A stretch of DNA of 64,000 nucleotides from Xiphias gladius (Eukaryota > Chordata > Actinopteri > Istiophoriformes > Xiphiidae). Position 1 is the first letter of the stretch; each line of letters starts with the position of its first letter. The notes under the pieces are model-generated. The model ran no database searches. It worked only from the letters and a program-made list of their open reading frames with translations, and was not told where the DNA came from. The stretch lies in assembly GCF_016859285.1 (NCBI RefSeq), contig NC_053415.1, positions 26,517,001 to 26,581,000 of the forward strand, in the 5' to 3' direction. Position numbers and translations under genes: made by a program. This document shows, in pieces, positions 21,601-32,800 of this stretch.

Positions 21601-23764
21601 CAAATGCTCAAATGATGCAGTCAGTGTAGACACAAATTCTTTAGTACTACCTTGGCAAAAATGGTGTCTGCCTAAAGTACCCGCCGGCTCCTTATCAGCG
21701 AAAAAGTCACTTAACGTTGGAGCCCGTCCCTGCCCCAGAGGGGCAGTGGAAAAAGATGGAGCAGCCTGCTAACTGTTCGCTCTCTCTGGGCCGGACTGGA
21801 GGCCCTCTGTAACGGCACTTCTGCACAGATGAAGGGAGTTCAGCAGACTGTTTTTGGCTGCCCTCCCTCATTCCAGTGATTCCTCAGTGCCTATGGGCAT
21901 TGGCACAGAGAGAGGGGTGGAGGGAGAGAGGGCTAAGGCTTAGACCCCACTTTACAGGGTCAGCCGCTGCCCCAGGTGCACATGGGGAAACACTTAGCCG
22001 CTCTCTCATTGTTCCATATCTCTCCCTGTCCCTGTCTCCGAATTTTTCACTTTCTCTCTTTTATCCCTTTCTGTCTGCCCAACCAACCCCCCCCACCCAG
22101 GGCTGGTGTTCTCATTCCTCATGCAATATCGTGCACACGACTACGTGTATTTGTGTGTAAATGAGTGTTAAGATCATTAACTGCACAGTGGTTTGAACTC
22201 GCTGTGTCCCCGTCGGCATCGGAGAAGTGCAGCGTCTCTTTGATACCGGTGTTTTATTCCTGTAGTAGACATTCTGAGCGCTCGTACTGGCTAACTGTGC
22301 TTCCCCCTGAACTCCATAACCAGACCTGGTACAATCATCACACATTAGTTGTCTTTGGCAGCTGCCGTGGCGTTGCTTTACCTGGTCAAGAAAAGAGAAA
22401 GTTATTCTACACCGGCTGTAAATTACAACCGTGGGACTATTTTCGTTAGACTTTGGGCTCCCAGCAGAGACTATTTTTGAGGCAAATATGCCTGTTTTTC
22501 TGTTACACAATGGACCACATAAATCTCACAAAATTATAGTCCCCTTCCATATTTTTCGTGTAGCTTAAAATAAGGCTGGAAATCAATCTTCCAAATGAAG
22601 ACTGAAAATGTCTGTGCACCATCCATCAGTCTACAGCTTTGTGCCTCTCACAGATAATATGTCCCGGCTCGAAACAGGCTTTCCTGAGAGAGAGAGAGAG
22701 ATATTTAACTCTTCTGGTAGGGGACCAGAGTTTTGCAATTGTGTCAGCCCACATTCTCGTGGAACAGAGCAAAGATAAACACGGCGGGTGTTGGGACACC
22801 ATGCCCACGGGCCTGCGAGTGTGTGTCTCAGGTGTGATCGAGCTTAGATGTGACCCAGCCCTGCTAATCCCGTTCTGATGAGGGGATGACCCATGTCACA
22901 TCGGGTCCAGTCACATCTCAGATGCCGGTGCTCATGGGGACGGCCCATTGGACTGCCTACAGCCAAGGTGGGACGTGATCAGGACGGGGACAGCTGCCAC
23001 ATCGCACTCTTAACGGTCACCGGCTTATACGCTGATGTAACAAGGGTGCAACCTGAACCTGCTACCTGATCACTAGTGTGAACCGCCACAGGGTAAGGTC
23101 CAAAATGCTAACTGGGCAGTGACGCATCACTAACACGGACCAGTATCCAGGCTGAAATTTAGATAAACGGTGGAGGGAGGAAAGATTTTTCATAACCTTA
23201 AAAAGCAAGTTACCTGTCAACAGCTGTCACATAGAAACAACATTATTTTGCTTTTTACTACAATCCATTTACCAACTACCGCTACAGAAAGTGAAACCAT
23301 TTATACAAGTTGTCAGAAAGCTGCTTTTGTGGCGGTATGTCATCCCAGTGTATCCCCTGCTTTTGCTCCATATATCTTCTGTCGTCTGGGTTTTTGCTCC
23401 GCTCTCTTCCTCTCACCCCACCCCTCTTCTCCCCGCATATGGGATTCACATTTGGCTTCGCTGAACGTTTTCTTAATGCGATATTATGATACATTATCTG
23501 AAGGCATTTACTCCCTGTCACCACCTCTCATGTGGACACAAGCTGAGTAAGCCAAGGAGAGGCGGTCAGACTCTGTCCAGGTGAGTTATGACCATTTAAT
23601 TTGACACTGCTCACAGCAGTGATCCTTTACAATGCCTGAGAGTCTAATCAAAATACAAACGGTGCTTACGTGGGTCTCTTGCTCTCTTCCCCTCTAGGAG
23701 CCTGTTGGTGATGTATAAGTTTTCAGCCTCTCCTGCTGCCGGCTGTAAATCGCCTCTGTCGAAG

Positions 23765-23796
<32 letters not shown>

Positions 23797-23959
23797 GCAT
23801 GTGCATGTGTGAGGGAACAGAAGGTGAGAAATTTGGGGGTCAGCCGAGGTCCTTCAGGTAATTGTGCTTCTTAAACTTTTGACCCACTAAGTCCTACTTA
23901 GTGTGGTGCAGCTTGCTCCCCTTATTTCCCCCGAGAGTTTTGACTCTGCATACCAGGAC

Positions 23960-23998
<39 letters not shown>
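23765..23998. repeat. Two GT microsatellites
   Basis: GT runs occupy about 23765-23796 and 23961-23998, separated by ordinary sequence. Confidence 0.93.
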
Positions 23999-23999
<1 letters not shown>

Positions 24000-25350
24000 T
24001 ACAATGAGCATCTGAACATATGCTGTCAGCCTCACACAGCTCGTGTTATTCTTTTTGCACCTCTCTTAGCATTGTATTTATTGTTATTCCCACACTGTTT
24101 GACTCGCCTCATCTTATTTAATCAGGCCATGAAAAATTCATTAGTTTGTCATGCTGTGCCCTCCCCAACCTGCTCCCCTCCTCTGGCTGTGTGAAACATG
24201 TTGAAAGAATTCATCCACAACATAGGCACTAGATGATGTGACTTGTTTGTCAGGCTGCATCTGGCTGTGTTTTTCCACACCTCCATTAGAGGAATATGCT
24301 TTTGTCACGAGGGTCAATTTTTGATATCACAGCGCTCATTTTGGTAACTTAAACTGTTTAATAAACCACCAAACTGCAAACGTCCCAGAGTAATATATAT
24401 ATATATAAATATAAATGTAACATATCGTAGTAATTTGGCAGCAGTTGTGCGCAAAGCCTCGGAGAGGGTATGTCTGCTGTTTTCTCAAGGTAACGCTGAT
24501 GCTCCCCCCCCTCCCCCCCATTAGATCTCCATTCATCACAGTTTGTCCCCTTTATATCTTCAGGGTGTCTGTCTTCATGTTGAGCCACGTGAGAATGATG
24601 AATGAGGTTGCTACGGGTTGGATCTGCTCCGTGCTGGGCTCTATTGCTGTTGTTTTCATCAGTTCCAAACATACAGGCACCGCAGCATCATGTAATTGTT
24701 TACAGATGAAGACAAATAAGCCAGAATGGAATATCCGCCAGGTGACTCCTACTAACAACTGACCCACTGGGTCCTGTGCATTTTTGAATCCAAAGTGATT
24801 AATGCATTGCTTTTATTTATTTATTTTTTATAGATTTCAATTAATACATGGTGATATAGTCTGTAGCGTTAATTTTGCAGTGGCCTATAATTTTGAACAT
24901 TTGCTAAACTTCCATGTTAAATGAAGTTGAACATATTTGTTCTGGTATTTTTTTTTTTCTCATGATGACATATTTAACCTTTATATAAAACTTCCCAGCA
25001 TCAGAATCCCGACTGTACGTACAACAGAGATATTCCCATCAAGAGGAGATTGCCATGGTGAGTTATTTAACCTCCCATTTAACTCCTCTTCTTTTCCACA
25101 CTTCTTCCCCCTTTCCCACCCCACCTGCACACCCCCACCCTTCGTGTCATGGTAAGAGAAAGCGTGTGAAGAGGAAGGCCACGGGGGCCAGTTGTTTTTA
25201 AATAAACTGAATCTGCTAACAGTTTTATAACCCTGACCTCGTAAAACTGCCTGCAGCTTTTGGTCAGCTCTCCTGATGGGGCAAGCGGAGCCGTCCAGGG
25301 CTGGAATTCCCATTTGCCGCTGTGGAGCGTGTTGGTGCGTCAGCTGGTGA

Positions 25351-25353
<3 letters not shown>

Positions 25354-25382
<29 letters not shown>
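25354..25382. repeat. GA microsatellite
   Basis: A pure GA run of about 14 units. It begins a purine-rich stretch that continues to about 25640. Confidence 0.95.
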
Positions 25383-25386
<4 letters not shown>

Positions 25387-25499
25387 GCGTATGATATACG
25401 ATTGCTGTGTCACGATCCACATGTGACAGCCGTCCTCACAGGCAGAGCATCCGAGCTGCTCCCTCGGTCTGGTGATTTCCCCCCGCTCAGGGAAAAAGT

Positions 25500-25740
25500 G
25501 ACAGAGTGTGACTGTGGGACAGGAAGGAGAGAGGGAGAGCAAGAGGAGGTGAGAGAGACAGTGAGACAGAGGGAGGAGAGAATAGCGCTCAGACAATCAG
25601 TGTGTGTGAGAGAGGTAGAAAGAGGAGGAGAGAGGAGCTGGCAGGGAAACAATAGTTGAACAACAAATCCAGTGTTGTGTGCAGGATCTCAGCCTCTCTC
25701 TGGATACCTCTGCTGTCTTTCTGCTGCCGGGGGCTGAAGG
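25500..25740 (+). other. ndp: Candidate non-coding first exon of ndp
   Basis: A purine-rich transcript-like stretch ends in an ideal splice donor, GGGGCTGAAG followed by GTAAGT at 25741. Vertebrate NDP has a non-coding first exon far upstream of the start-codon exon, so an upstream donor with no coding partner is expected on this side. The 5' end was not fixed, and no transcript supports the assignment. The GC-rich island at 28290-28600 is a rival. Confidence 0.25.
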
Positions 25741-26499
25741 TAAGTCCACCAGCATGGGTGTCAAGCCTCGGGATCAGGACACCTATAAATACGGGGGGAT
25801 CCTGTCCTCCTTTTTTTTATACCCAATGCGCTAAAGATAGATTCTGTCAAAACCTGCGGTGACTTTCTGATCAGCCCTTAAAAGATGCCACAATTCTGTT
25901 AGGGATGCGAGATCATGTCAGGCATGTCCGTTGGACATCGGTGCATTTTTACATGCAGTAGCTGTGCATGCATGACACACAGAGTTTGAGTTCAGCGTCT
26001 CCTCGCCTTTTTCTCATCCCCGTGCTCAGGTGCGCATTCCTCTTTTACTGCAGGTATTTTGTGCGCCCCGTGAGCCCAGAGACCGCGAGTGGTTGTGATT
26101 AGGACGTAGTGTGACACGATGTGTAATCGGAGGAAACATGTTTGTGTTGGCGCTGGCGGGTACGCTAATCAGGCACTGACAGTCAGGCTGGACGGATAAT
26201 GGAACCCGTGGAGCTAGCAGGGGCTGTGTGTGTGCCCGAGCGTGAGGTTAATGGCAGCGTGAATAACTTCGGATATGTACGGATATGTGTTTTACAGATG
26301 CACGCGTTCGCGTCCATAAGTGCCTGATTGACTTGGCCTGTTCCGCTGGACCCTGAGGCTGCTGGCTTATGCTAGAAGGAGATGATGACAGATATACTGT
26401 AATAGACTCTGTGGTAGGTAGGAGGAGGAGGAGACGAGCCACCAACTCCATCCAACTGAGAAGGAGAGGCGTGCGTGTGATAAAGAGAGAGGGAGAAGG

Positions 26500-26790
26500 T
26501 GTTTAAATGAAAAATGAAGTGACAACAAAAGACTGGGGGATAATGAGAGGGGGGAGAGGAAAAGTCAGAGTAAGAGGAAAAACATCTGAGAAAAAGAGAC
26601 AGGAACAGTGAACCCTTCAGAGGACAGGCAGCGCCAGAGAAGGACACAATAAATAGGAGAAAAAGAATGAAACTGAGATGTGTGAGAGGGGGAGAGAGAC
26701 AGAGGGCTGGAGGAGGTGAGGGTGACAGAGAGTCTGATACGACGAAAGAAGAGAGAGAGAGAGACCGAGACCGAGACCGAGACTGTGTGA
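26500..26790. repeat. Purine-rich low-complexity tract
   Basis: GA/GGA-rich sequence ending in a short run of ACCGAG hexamers near 26763-26782. It generates long Ser/Leu-rich minus-strand frames (26372-26953) with no domain. Confidence 0.8.
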
Positions 26791-27784
26791 TGCAAACATC
26801 CCGCCAGACATCCCTCCCCACTTCCAGTGACACCAGATGAGAAACAGTTTGCACAGTAAGAAAATGTCTGCTTTTTTTTCCCCTCTGAGTCTGCATCCTC
26901 CCCCCAGAACGGCGAGGAAGAGGAGTAGGAGGTGTGTTTGAAACCTCGCACATTCAGTCAGGTGCAGATAGACAGCAATGCTCTGGCAGTGCGGTGCACG
27001 GTTGGTTTTGTGTCTGAGCTCTCATGTTTCATATTCTCACACGTGCAAACACACACACACACAGGGGCCCATTGTGAGTGTATTTATTTGGACAGCGTTG
27101 GAGCTCCGATAGGCAGTTCACAATGTCTCACCGCCGCAGGAATGTGCTTCTGACAAATGGATGCTCTGCATGAACCGCAGGCCATCGAGAAGATCCTTAA
27201 TGCCGCCCTGCCAGACAAGCATGTGCCCGAAGAAACCCGGTCCGACGCGATAAAACAAACACGCCCACGACTCCTTTGCTCGCTCTTTTCCAGGGCGCCT
27301 TAGGCCCGGAGCCGAACGGAGGATTGATCTAGTTTCATGCTTTTAGCCTGCAGCCCGCCGCGCTCCCACTGTTTTTTCTCGCTCTCTGACGAGGATGGGG
27401 AGAACAGGGGAGGTGGATTTAGGATTTGAGGTGCATGTGTGCGTGTTGAACCGGTAAGATTAGGGTTTCTGTTCCTATATCAAGCCAACTTTAGCAACAC
27501 ACTCTGAGCGGATACGGTACAATAAACAGTACGCAGAAAGAAATAGAAACCTGAGAATATTCATAGATGAATGTCCTCTGGTTCTTCCCTCTCTGTCTCT
27601 CCACAGTTTCTGAGATGCCTGAATGGTAAAGCTAACACAAGCCTAGCCTCAGCTCACATGGCCGCCTGTCACTGGCCGTACAATGCTCTCAAATGCACAC
27701 TGTTTGTCTTATCTTTACTGGGGGGATATATTTAGTGAGGAGCTTAGCTTTTAGGAGGTTGGCGCGTGGTGAGGGTAAGAGAGG

Positions 27785-27788
<4 letters not shown>

Positions 27789-27832
<44 letters not shown>

Positions 27833-27919
27833 CAGAGAGAGAGGAAGAGTAAGTTTGTGTGTGCATTTCGGGAGCTGGCGTCAGTAGACAGTGAAAGAGC
27901 TTGGCACTCTGCATGCCAA

Positions 27920-27955
<36 letters not shown>

Positions 27956-27990
27956 TGTGTGCGCGTGTGTGTGTGTGTGTGTGTGCATGT
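27789..27990. repeat. Two GT microsatellites
   Basis: GT runs at about 27789-27831 and 27922-27986. The second is interrupted by CTGTGTGCGC. Confidence 0.94.
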
Positions 27991-28289
27991 ACTGTATGTG
28001 TGTGTATGGCTGGAGGACAGGTCTGCGGGTCTGTACCCCCACCCCCCTCCCTCCGCGCCTCACTCCAGTCAGGAATCTGCCCTTTAGTTTATTAAAAGCT
28101 GGTGAAACAATGGAGGGAGGTGAGGTCGCGGAGGAGCGGGGGTGGTGAATAGAAAATCGTGACGTAAACTCTGGGCACGGTGCAGCAGGGTAGCAAATCA
28201 GAAAGGAGTGCGATGATGTCGCTGGAAAGAGGGGAAAGGAAAATATATTCACCGTGGCTCAAAAATCGACACTTCCCCCACTCTACCTG

Positions 28290-28610
28290 TCATTTCTCCC
28301 CCGTTCCCCTTCCTCCGGCATCCTCCGATGCACCTGTTTTCTGCGCGCGGCCGCAGGGGCTCTGTGACCGAGCTGCCCCCTTGCCGCCGCCGCCGGGGGC
28401 CCCGTCCCCGGACAACAACTGTGCACTCAGCTGCCGGCTGGTCTGCGTGATAGAGCGGAGGATCCCTCTGAAGATCTGGCTCCTCAGCCGGGCCCATGTG
28501 CCATCCCACACCAGCATCCCAGCAATGTTTAGAGCCCCGGAGTAGCAGCGCGACGGCCGCGGGCCTATCGCACCGCGCGGCCCCCGCGCACTACATGTAC
28601 GTACGTGTGC
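28290..28610. promoter_or_regulatory. GC- and CpG-rich island
   Basis: The densest CpG stretch between efhc2 and ndp, with GCGCGCGGCCGC, GCCGCCGCCGCCGG and further CGCG-containing motifs near 28580. Such islands usually mark promoters. No start codon with a recognised protein follows; frame 28180-28545 has no known domain. It could serve ndp, a non-coding RNA or an enhancer. Confidence 0.4.
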
Positions 28611-28986
28611 GGGTTCGCACGTGTGAGAACAAAAACCCATGAGTAAGGTGGGCAGGGGATATTTATACATGCACCCCACTGCTAAGAACAAAGCGTGGTA
28701 ATATGGACCGAGAAACTCTGTCCTACGCAACATACGGTTCGAGCAGTTGGGAGGCGTCATGGCGGCACTTTCTGCAGCAGAGTTGGAGATAACGTCATTG
28801 TTTCACTTTTACCTCTGGGACGAAAAGTCTTACTGTGGCCTTTGCGGCACCTAAGATCTCTTGGGCGTTTTGGGATGACGGCCCTTTTCATTATTGACAG
28901 TGTTCATTTTGGTTTATAAAAAGCCAGAAAAATATGAAAAACGTACATCACAACTGTCCAGATCCCAAGGTAGAGTCTCCAGATTG

Positions 28987-29783
28987 CAGTGGTGGAAAGT
29001 AACTAAGTACATTTACTCAAGTAATGTACTCCAGTAAAACTTGGAGGTACTTGTGCTTTACTTGAGTGCTGCTTCATACCTCCACTCCACTACATTTCAG
29101 AGGGAGACTTGTACTTTCTACTCTAGAGCTACATTTATTTGACAACTTTAGCTACTTGTTACTATTAAGATGAAGATTTTACACGACGGATAACATAACA
29201 AGGTTTTAAAATACAGCACATTGTTAAAGATCAAACCGGTGGTGTCCAACCTTTTTGGCTTCTGACTTGTGTAGTCTGGGTCGCATTTCAGATGTCTGTG
29301 AGCTGTTGACAGCTCCACCAAAAAGTGGTTTTTCCCTCTAAACTTCTCACATGGTTTCATTTCAATAAATGTGTAAATGATCCAATATCTCAGCAAAAAT
29401 CAAAGATTAGAGAAAAAAGTCTGAAAACTGAAAACAGTTCTTTGTGTCAGAACTCTGTTTTTTTTTTTCTTCTTTCCTCTACCATGAATTATCTCACGAC
29501 CCCTCAGATTCATCTGGTGACCCGGGATTTTTTAAAACTGTATATGAAGTTGTTCAAACCAGCTCCACGTCCAGCAGCTACAACAGTAATATGTATTAAT
29601 CATTTAAAGATGTCAAGTATAATAATTGCTCTGTCAGATGGACCAAACCAGTACTTTTACTTTAATGCTTTAACTACATTCTGTTGCTAATACTTACGTA
29701 TGTGTGTTTTACTTAAGTGGGATTTTTCATGCAGGACTTTTATTTTTACACGGCTATATTGGTTTTGCTTAAGTAAAGGATTT

Positions 29784-29788
<5 letters not shown>
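28987..29788 (+). mobile_element. Non-autonomous DNA transposon (CAGTGGTGGAAAG family), right end lost
   Basis: The left end CAGTGGTGGAAAGTAACTAA and the following AAGTACATTTACTCAAGTA and CACTACATTTCAGAGGGA are hallmarks of a very abundant teleost MITE, usually viewed as hAT-like. The right part is seen at 29655-29785 (AGTACTTTTACTTTAATGC, GCAGGACTTTTATTTTTACA, CTTAAGTAAAGGAT). The expected closing CTTCCACCACTG is replaced by a GT microsatellite. A second repeat is nested inside. Identified from memory. Confidence 0.75.
29239..29525 (+). mobile_element. Second short repeat nested in the 28987-29788 element
   Basis: From GTGTCCAACCTTTTTGGCTT through ACAGCTCCACCAAAAAGTG, TTCTCACATGGTTTCATTTC and CAGCAAAAATCAAAGATTAG to CTCACGACCCCTCAGATT, the order matches another common fish MITE-like family. 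Sequence typical of the outer element resumes after it, with CAGCTCCACGTCCAGCAGCTACA, so this copy inserted later. Confidence 0.65.

Positions 29789-29814
<26 letters not shown>
29789..29814. repeat. GT microsatellite
   Basis: A GT run of about 13 units sits exactly where the terminal repeat of the preceding MITE should be. Confidence 0.9.
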
Positions 29815-29816
<2 letters not shown>

Positions 29817-29819
29817 AAG

Positions 29820-32800
29820 GCAGAAGGCATATTTCAGCCTCTAAGAGAGACATCACAATATCTGCAGTCCTTAATCTCGGAAACACCATCTCATGACTCC
29901 CAAAGTCCTAAAGCTTAAAACCAGATGGATTGTGGCATGTTAGGAGGGTAACGAGGGATTGTGTTGTGGTTATGTGGTTTGGCTCCCCGGATTTTCTTAA
30001 CCCAGAGTGGATCTTTTTGCAGATACTGGACCCTTCTTAAAGAAAATTTGATTTACTCTATGACATACGATATGTCTTTTAATAAGCAGTAAATGCAGAA
30101 CTAGAGATTGGTCTTATTAAGTGTGTAGTTACATATAATACATGCTATTTAATAATTTCATTGGCCTGTGGGCCTCCGTCTTTGGCTCTCCAGTAAGTTT
30201 TTGACTACCGGGAATTCCACCTTGGTCAGTTAAAGAGCGAAGGAGAATGCTTTAGGTTTTCTGGGTTGTTGTGACACATTATTTAAGTCATACTTTGCCT
30301 CGGAAAAAGCTGAGCCAGTGGACAGACTCTACTGACTGATGTAGCAATGCCACCTCCCCTGGTAGCCCAAACGGGGTGGATGTCTAGGTTGAATCTAGAG
30401 CCGAAACGTCGATCCTTGTCTTGATACAAGTCAGCTGGAGCTCAGGTTGCGAGCGACATTTGTCAGTTCAGCCGGCAGAGTCGACAGTCGCTTGTCTAGA
30501 GTTGAGAGGCTGCTTTCGCCTGCCTCTGTCTAAAATCAAGGACCCTTTTAAAAAAAATAAAAACTAAAAAAAAGCCACTAGTACCAATTTCAGGTGATAA
30601 ACCTGCCATCGTTATTTTGGTAAAGTGCACGGGTGCCGTGTGAAAGCGTGTAATTAACAATAATACAAAAATATTTGAGTTGCGGCTCTCGTTGAATCTT
30701 GCCTCTATTGGTCCAGGGTCTTGTCTTTTATGGGCTGTCCACACATAAAATCACTGTAGAACCACCACCCCCCCCTCTCCAATAATGAAGCCACTACTCC
30801 AGACTACTTGTTTTGGACGCGCTTCAAACTTGGCAAGGATTTGATGGCTAATTCTGGATGTCTCCCCTCTTCCCCAGGCAGAACAGAACCCACTCTCCCC
30901 TCCTTTCTTGTTAGAACAAAATATCCCTTTACCCACTTGAAGCAGAAACAGTGTGGCCTCTGTTTTCTACCGTTTCACCACAAGCACAGTTTTCCCACTC
31001 CACCGAGCTCTGAACATGGATTGCTCTCACTCATGGCAGAGCAGGGGCTTTACAATGATAGAACTGAGATCCTGGACTCAGGCTAGATGCACCTAAAACC
31101 TTAACCATGACCTCACTCCGTTTCCTGTCCCAGACTGCATACTATTGCTCAAACTCATATGTATCTGAATGCATTTTAACAGAGATAAGGTGGCCTTGCC
31201 TTCCAAAAAAAGACCTCACTTCGTCAAATGGAAAATGTGACTTTCTTGGGGGAGGTTTACTGGATGAAGCCTGACCTTGCAACAGTTTTTCTACAATATT
31301 CATCAAGAGAAACGGTTTACTTTAATCCATCTGCAGTTTCATGGGTAAATTTAGAACTAATGACTGGTTGTATTCCGCGGACCTCTGCCGCCAGCATAGC
31401 TGCTCTTTATAATGAAAACAGTAAAGGCCCAAGGTGACATGGCGGCTTTTGATCCAAAACCTCATTATTACAGCAGATGGGTACAAATGCTTTACCTTTC
31501 TTGGGGATAAAAAAGGAAGTGATGGAAAAAGAAAAACTGAAGGACAGGTTTTGGGAGGATAAAAGTAGAGGAAGAAGGGCGCACTTTAAAGTGGAACACA
31601 ATGGGGATTTGTTTTTGCAATTATATCAGAAAGAGAAGCTCGGTTTGAGTGGATGATGGGGTTGATTCCAAACGATAGATCCAAGAAAGATATGGACCGT
31701 AACGGTCTGGGGTTCGCCGTCATTATACGTGGACGAGAAGGGGTGGGGGGCGGAGGGGGGGCAGGGGGTTCCAGCTGCTCTTTGTGAACACCCAGGGCGC
31801 TATAAATCTGAGTCCAGGGCAGGTGTGGGTGAGCTGGAGGAGAGGAGGACACCCCTAGCCCTGATACCGCCCAAAACCTCCTGACCTTTTCTACGTCTGC
31901 CTCAACCTACAGTGCGGCCAGGCATCGCAAACACGGATAAGCACTCAGTTTGCACACTCACAGCGCAATAATGAACTCACCCACTCAGATATCTCCATAT
32001 ATCATCCTAAAAGCTCCATTATCTGAGCCAACTGCCTTTCATAGCTATGTACTGAATCACCACCTTTCAAAGGTTAGGCGTCCGTCGCCAAAAGAGACAC
32101 TAACGTGATGTGTAGTCCCCTTGTAGTGAGTGATGTCCCTGTTTGCATAGCAATGCAGTTACAGCAGAGCTGCCTTAGCTGGCTGCGTAACAGGCAGACG
32201 CCAATCAACAGAAAATCACCGCTTTGCTGCTCAGCTAATTGTTAATCAGAGAGGACAGAGCTGGCTGACGACCGCAGTAACAACAGCTGGGGTAGAGTGA
32301 AGTTTATTTGGCCTGTCCTGGCATTTACTAGGTGGATTACTCCGGTTGTTATCTCTGTTCTCTTTACTTCACTGTAGGTCCAGGACCTGTTTTGTCTGTT
32401 AAATAAAAACTATTTTATGATTTATTTGTGATTTACAAGGAAATTCTGGAAATGTTTTTTTTTTTGTGACCATAAATACAGTTGCAGTATCATGTTTGAT
32501 CTGAATTGATTTAACATGTTTTCACCCTATAAATCCCTTTTACTGGGTTTACGAGATGCTACAATACATCGGCTGTTCCTCATTGCAGGCCTGAATTCGC
32601 AACGGGGAGAAGTTGGCAGCTACCCTGGGGCCCTGAAATCCCCGAGTTCACCGCATGTAAACTGGTTTTGGTACTTTGATTAGTAGAGGATTGGATGAGG
32701 AATTTGCACCAGTTTTGTACAATATCAGTTTGTTTGGCCTCTCTGGGGAATCTGCAACAAGCTGTGAGCACGGCATTGACATATCATCACCTTTTAAGCT

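Noticed and set aside
26372..26953. 193-aa minus-strand frame
   Set aside because: Ser/Leu/Pro-rich translation of a purine-rich low-complexity tract; no domain.
28180..28545. 121-aa frame across the CpG island
   Set aside because: GC-rich DNA lengthens frames by chance. The peptide is not recognisable, and the overlapping minus-strand frames are equally long.
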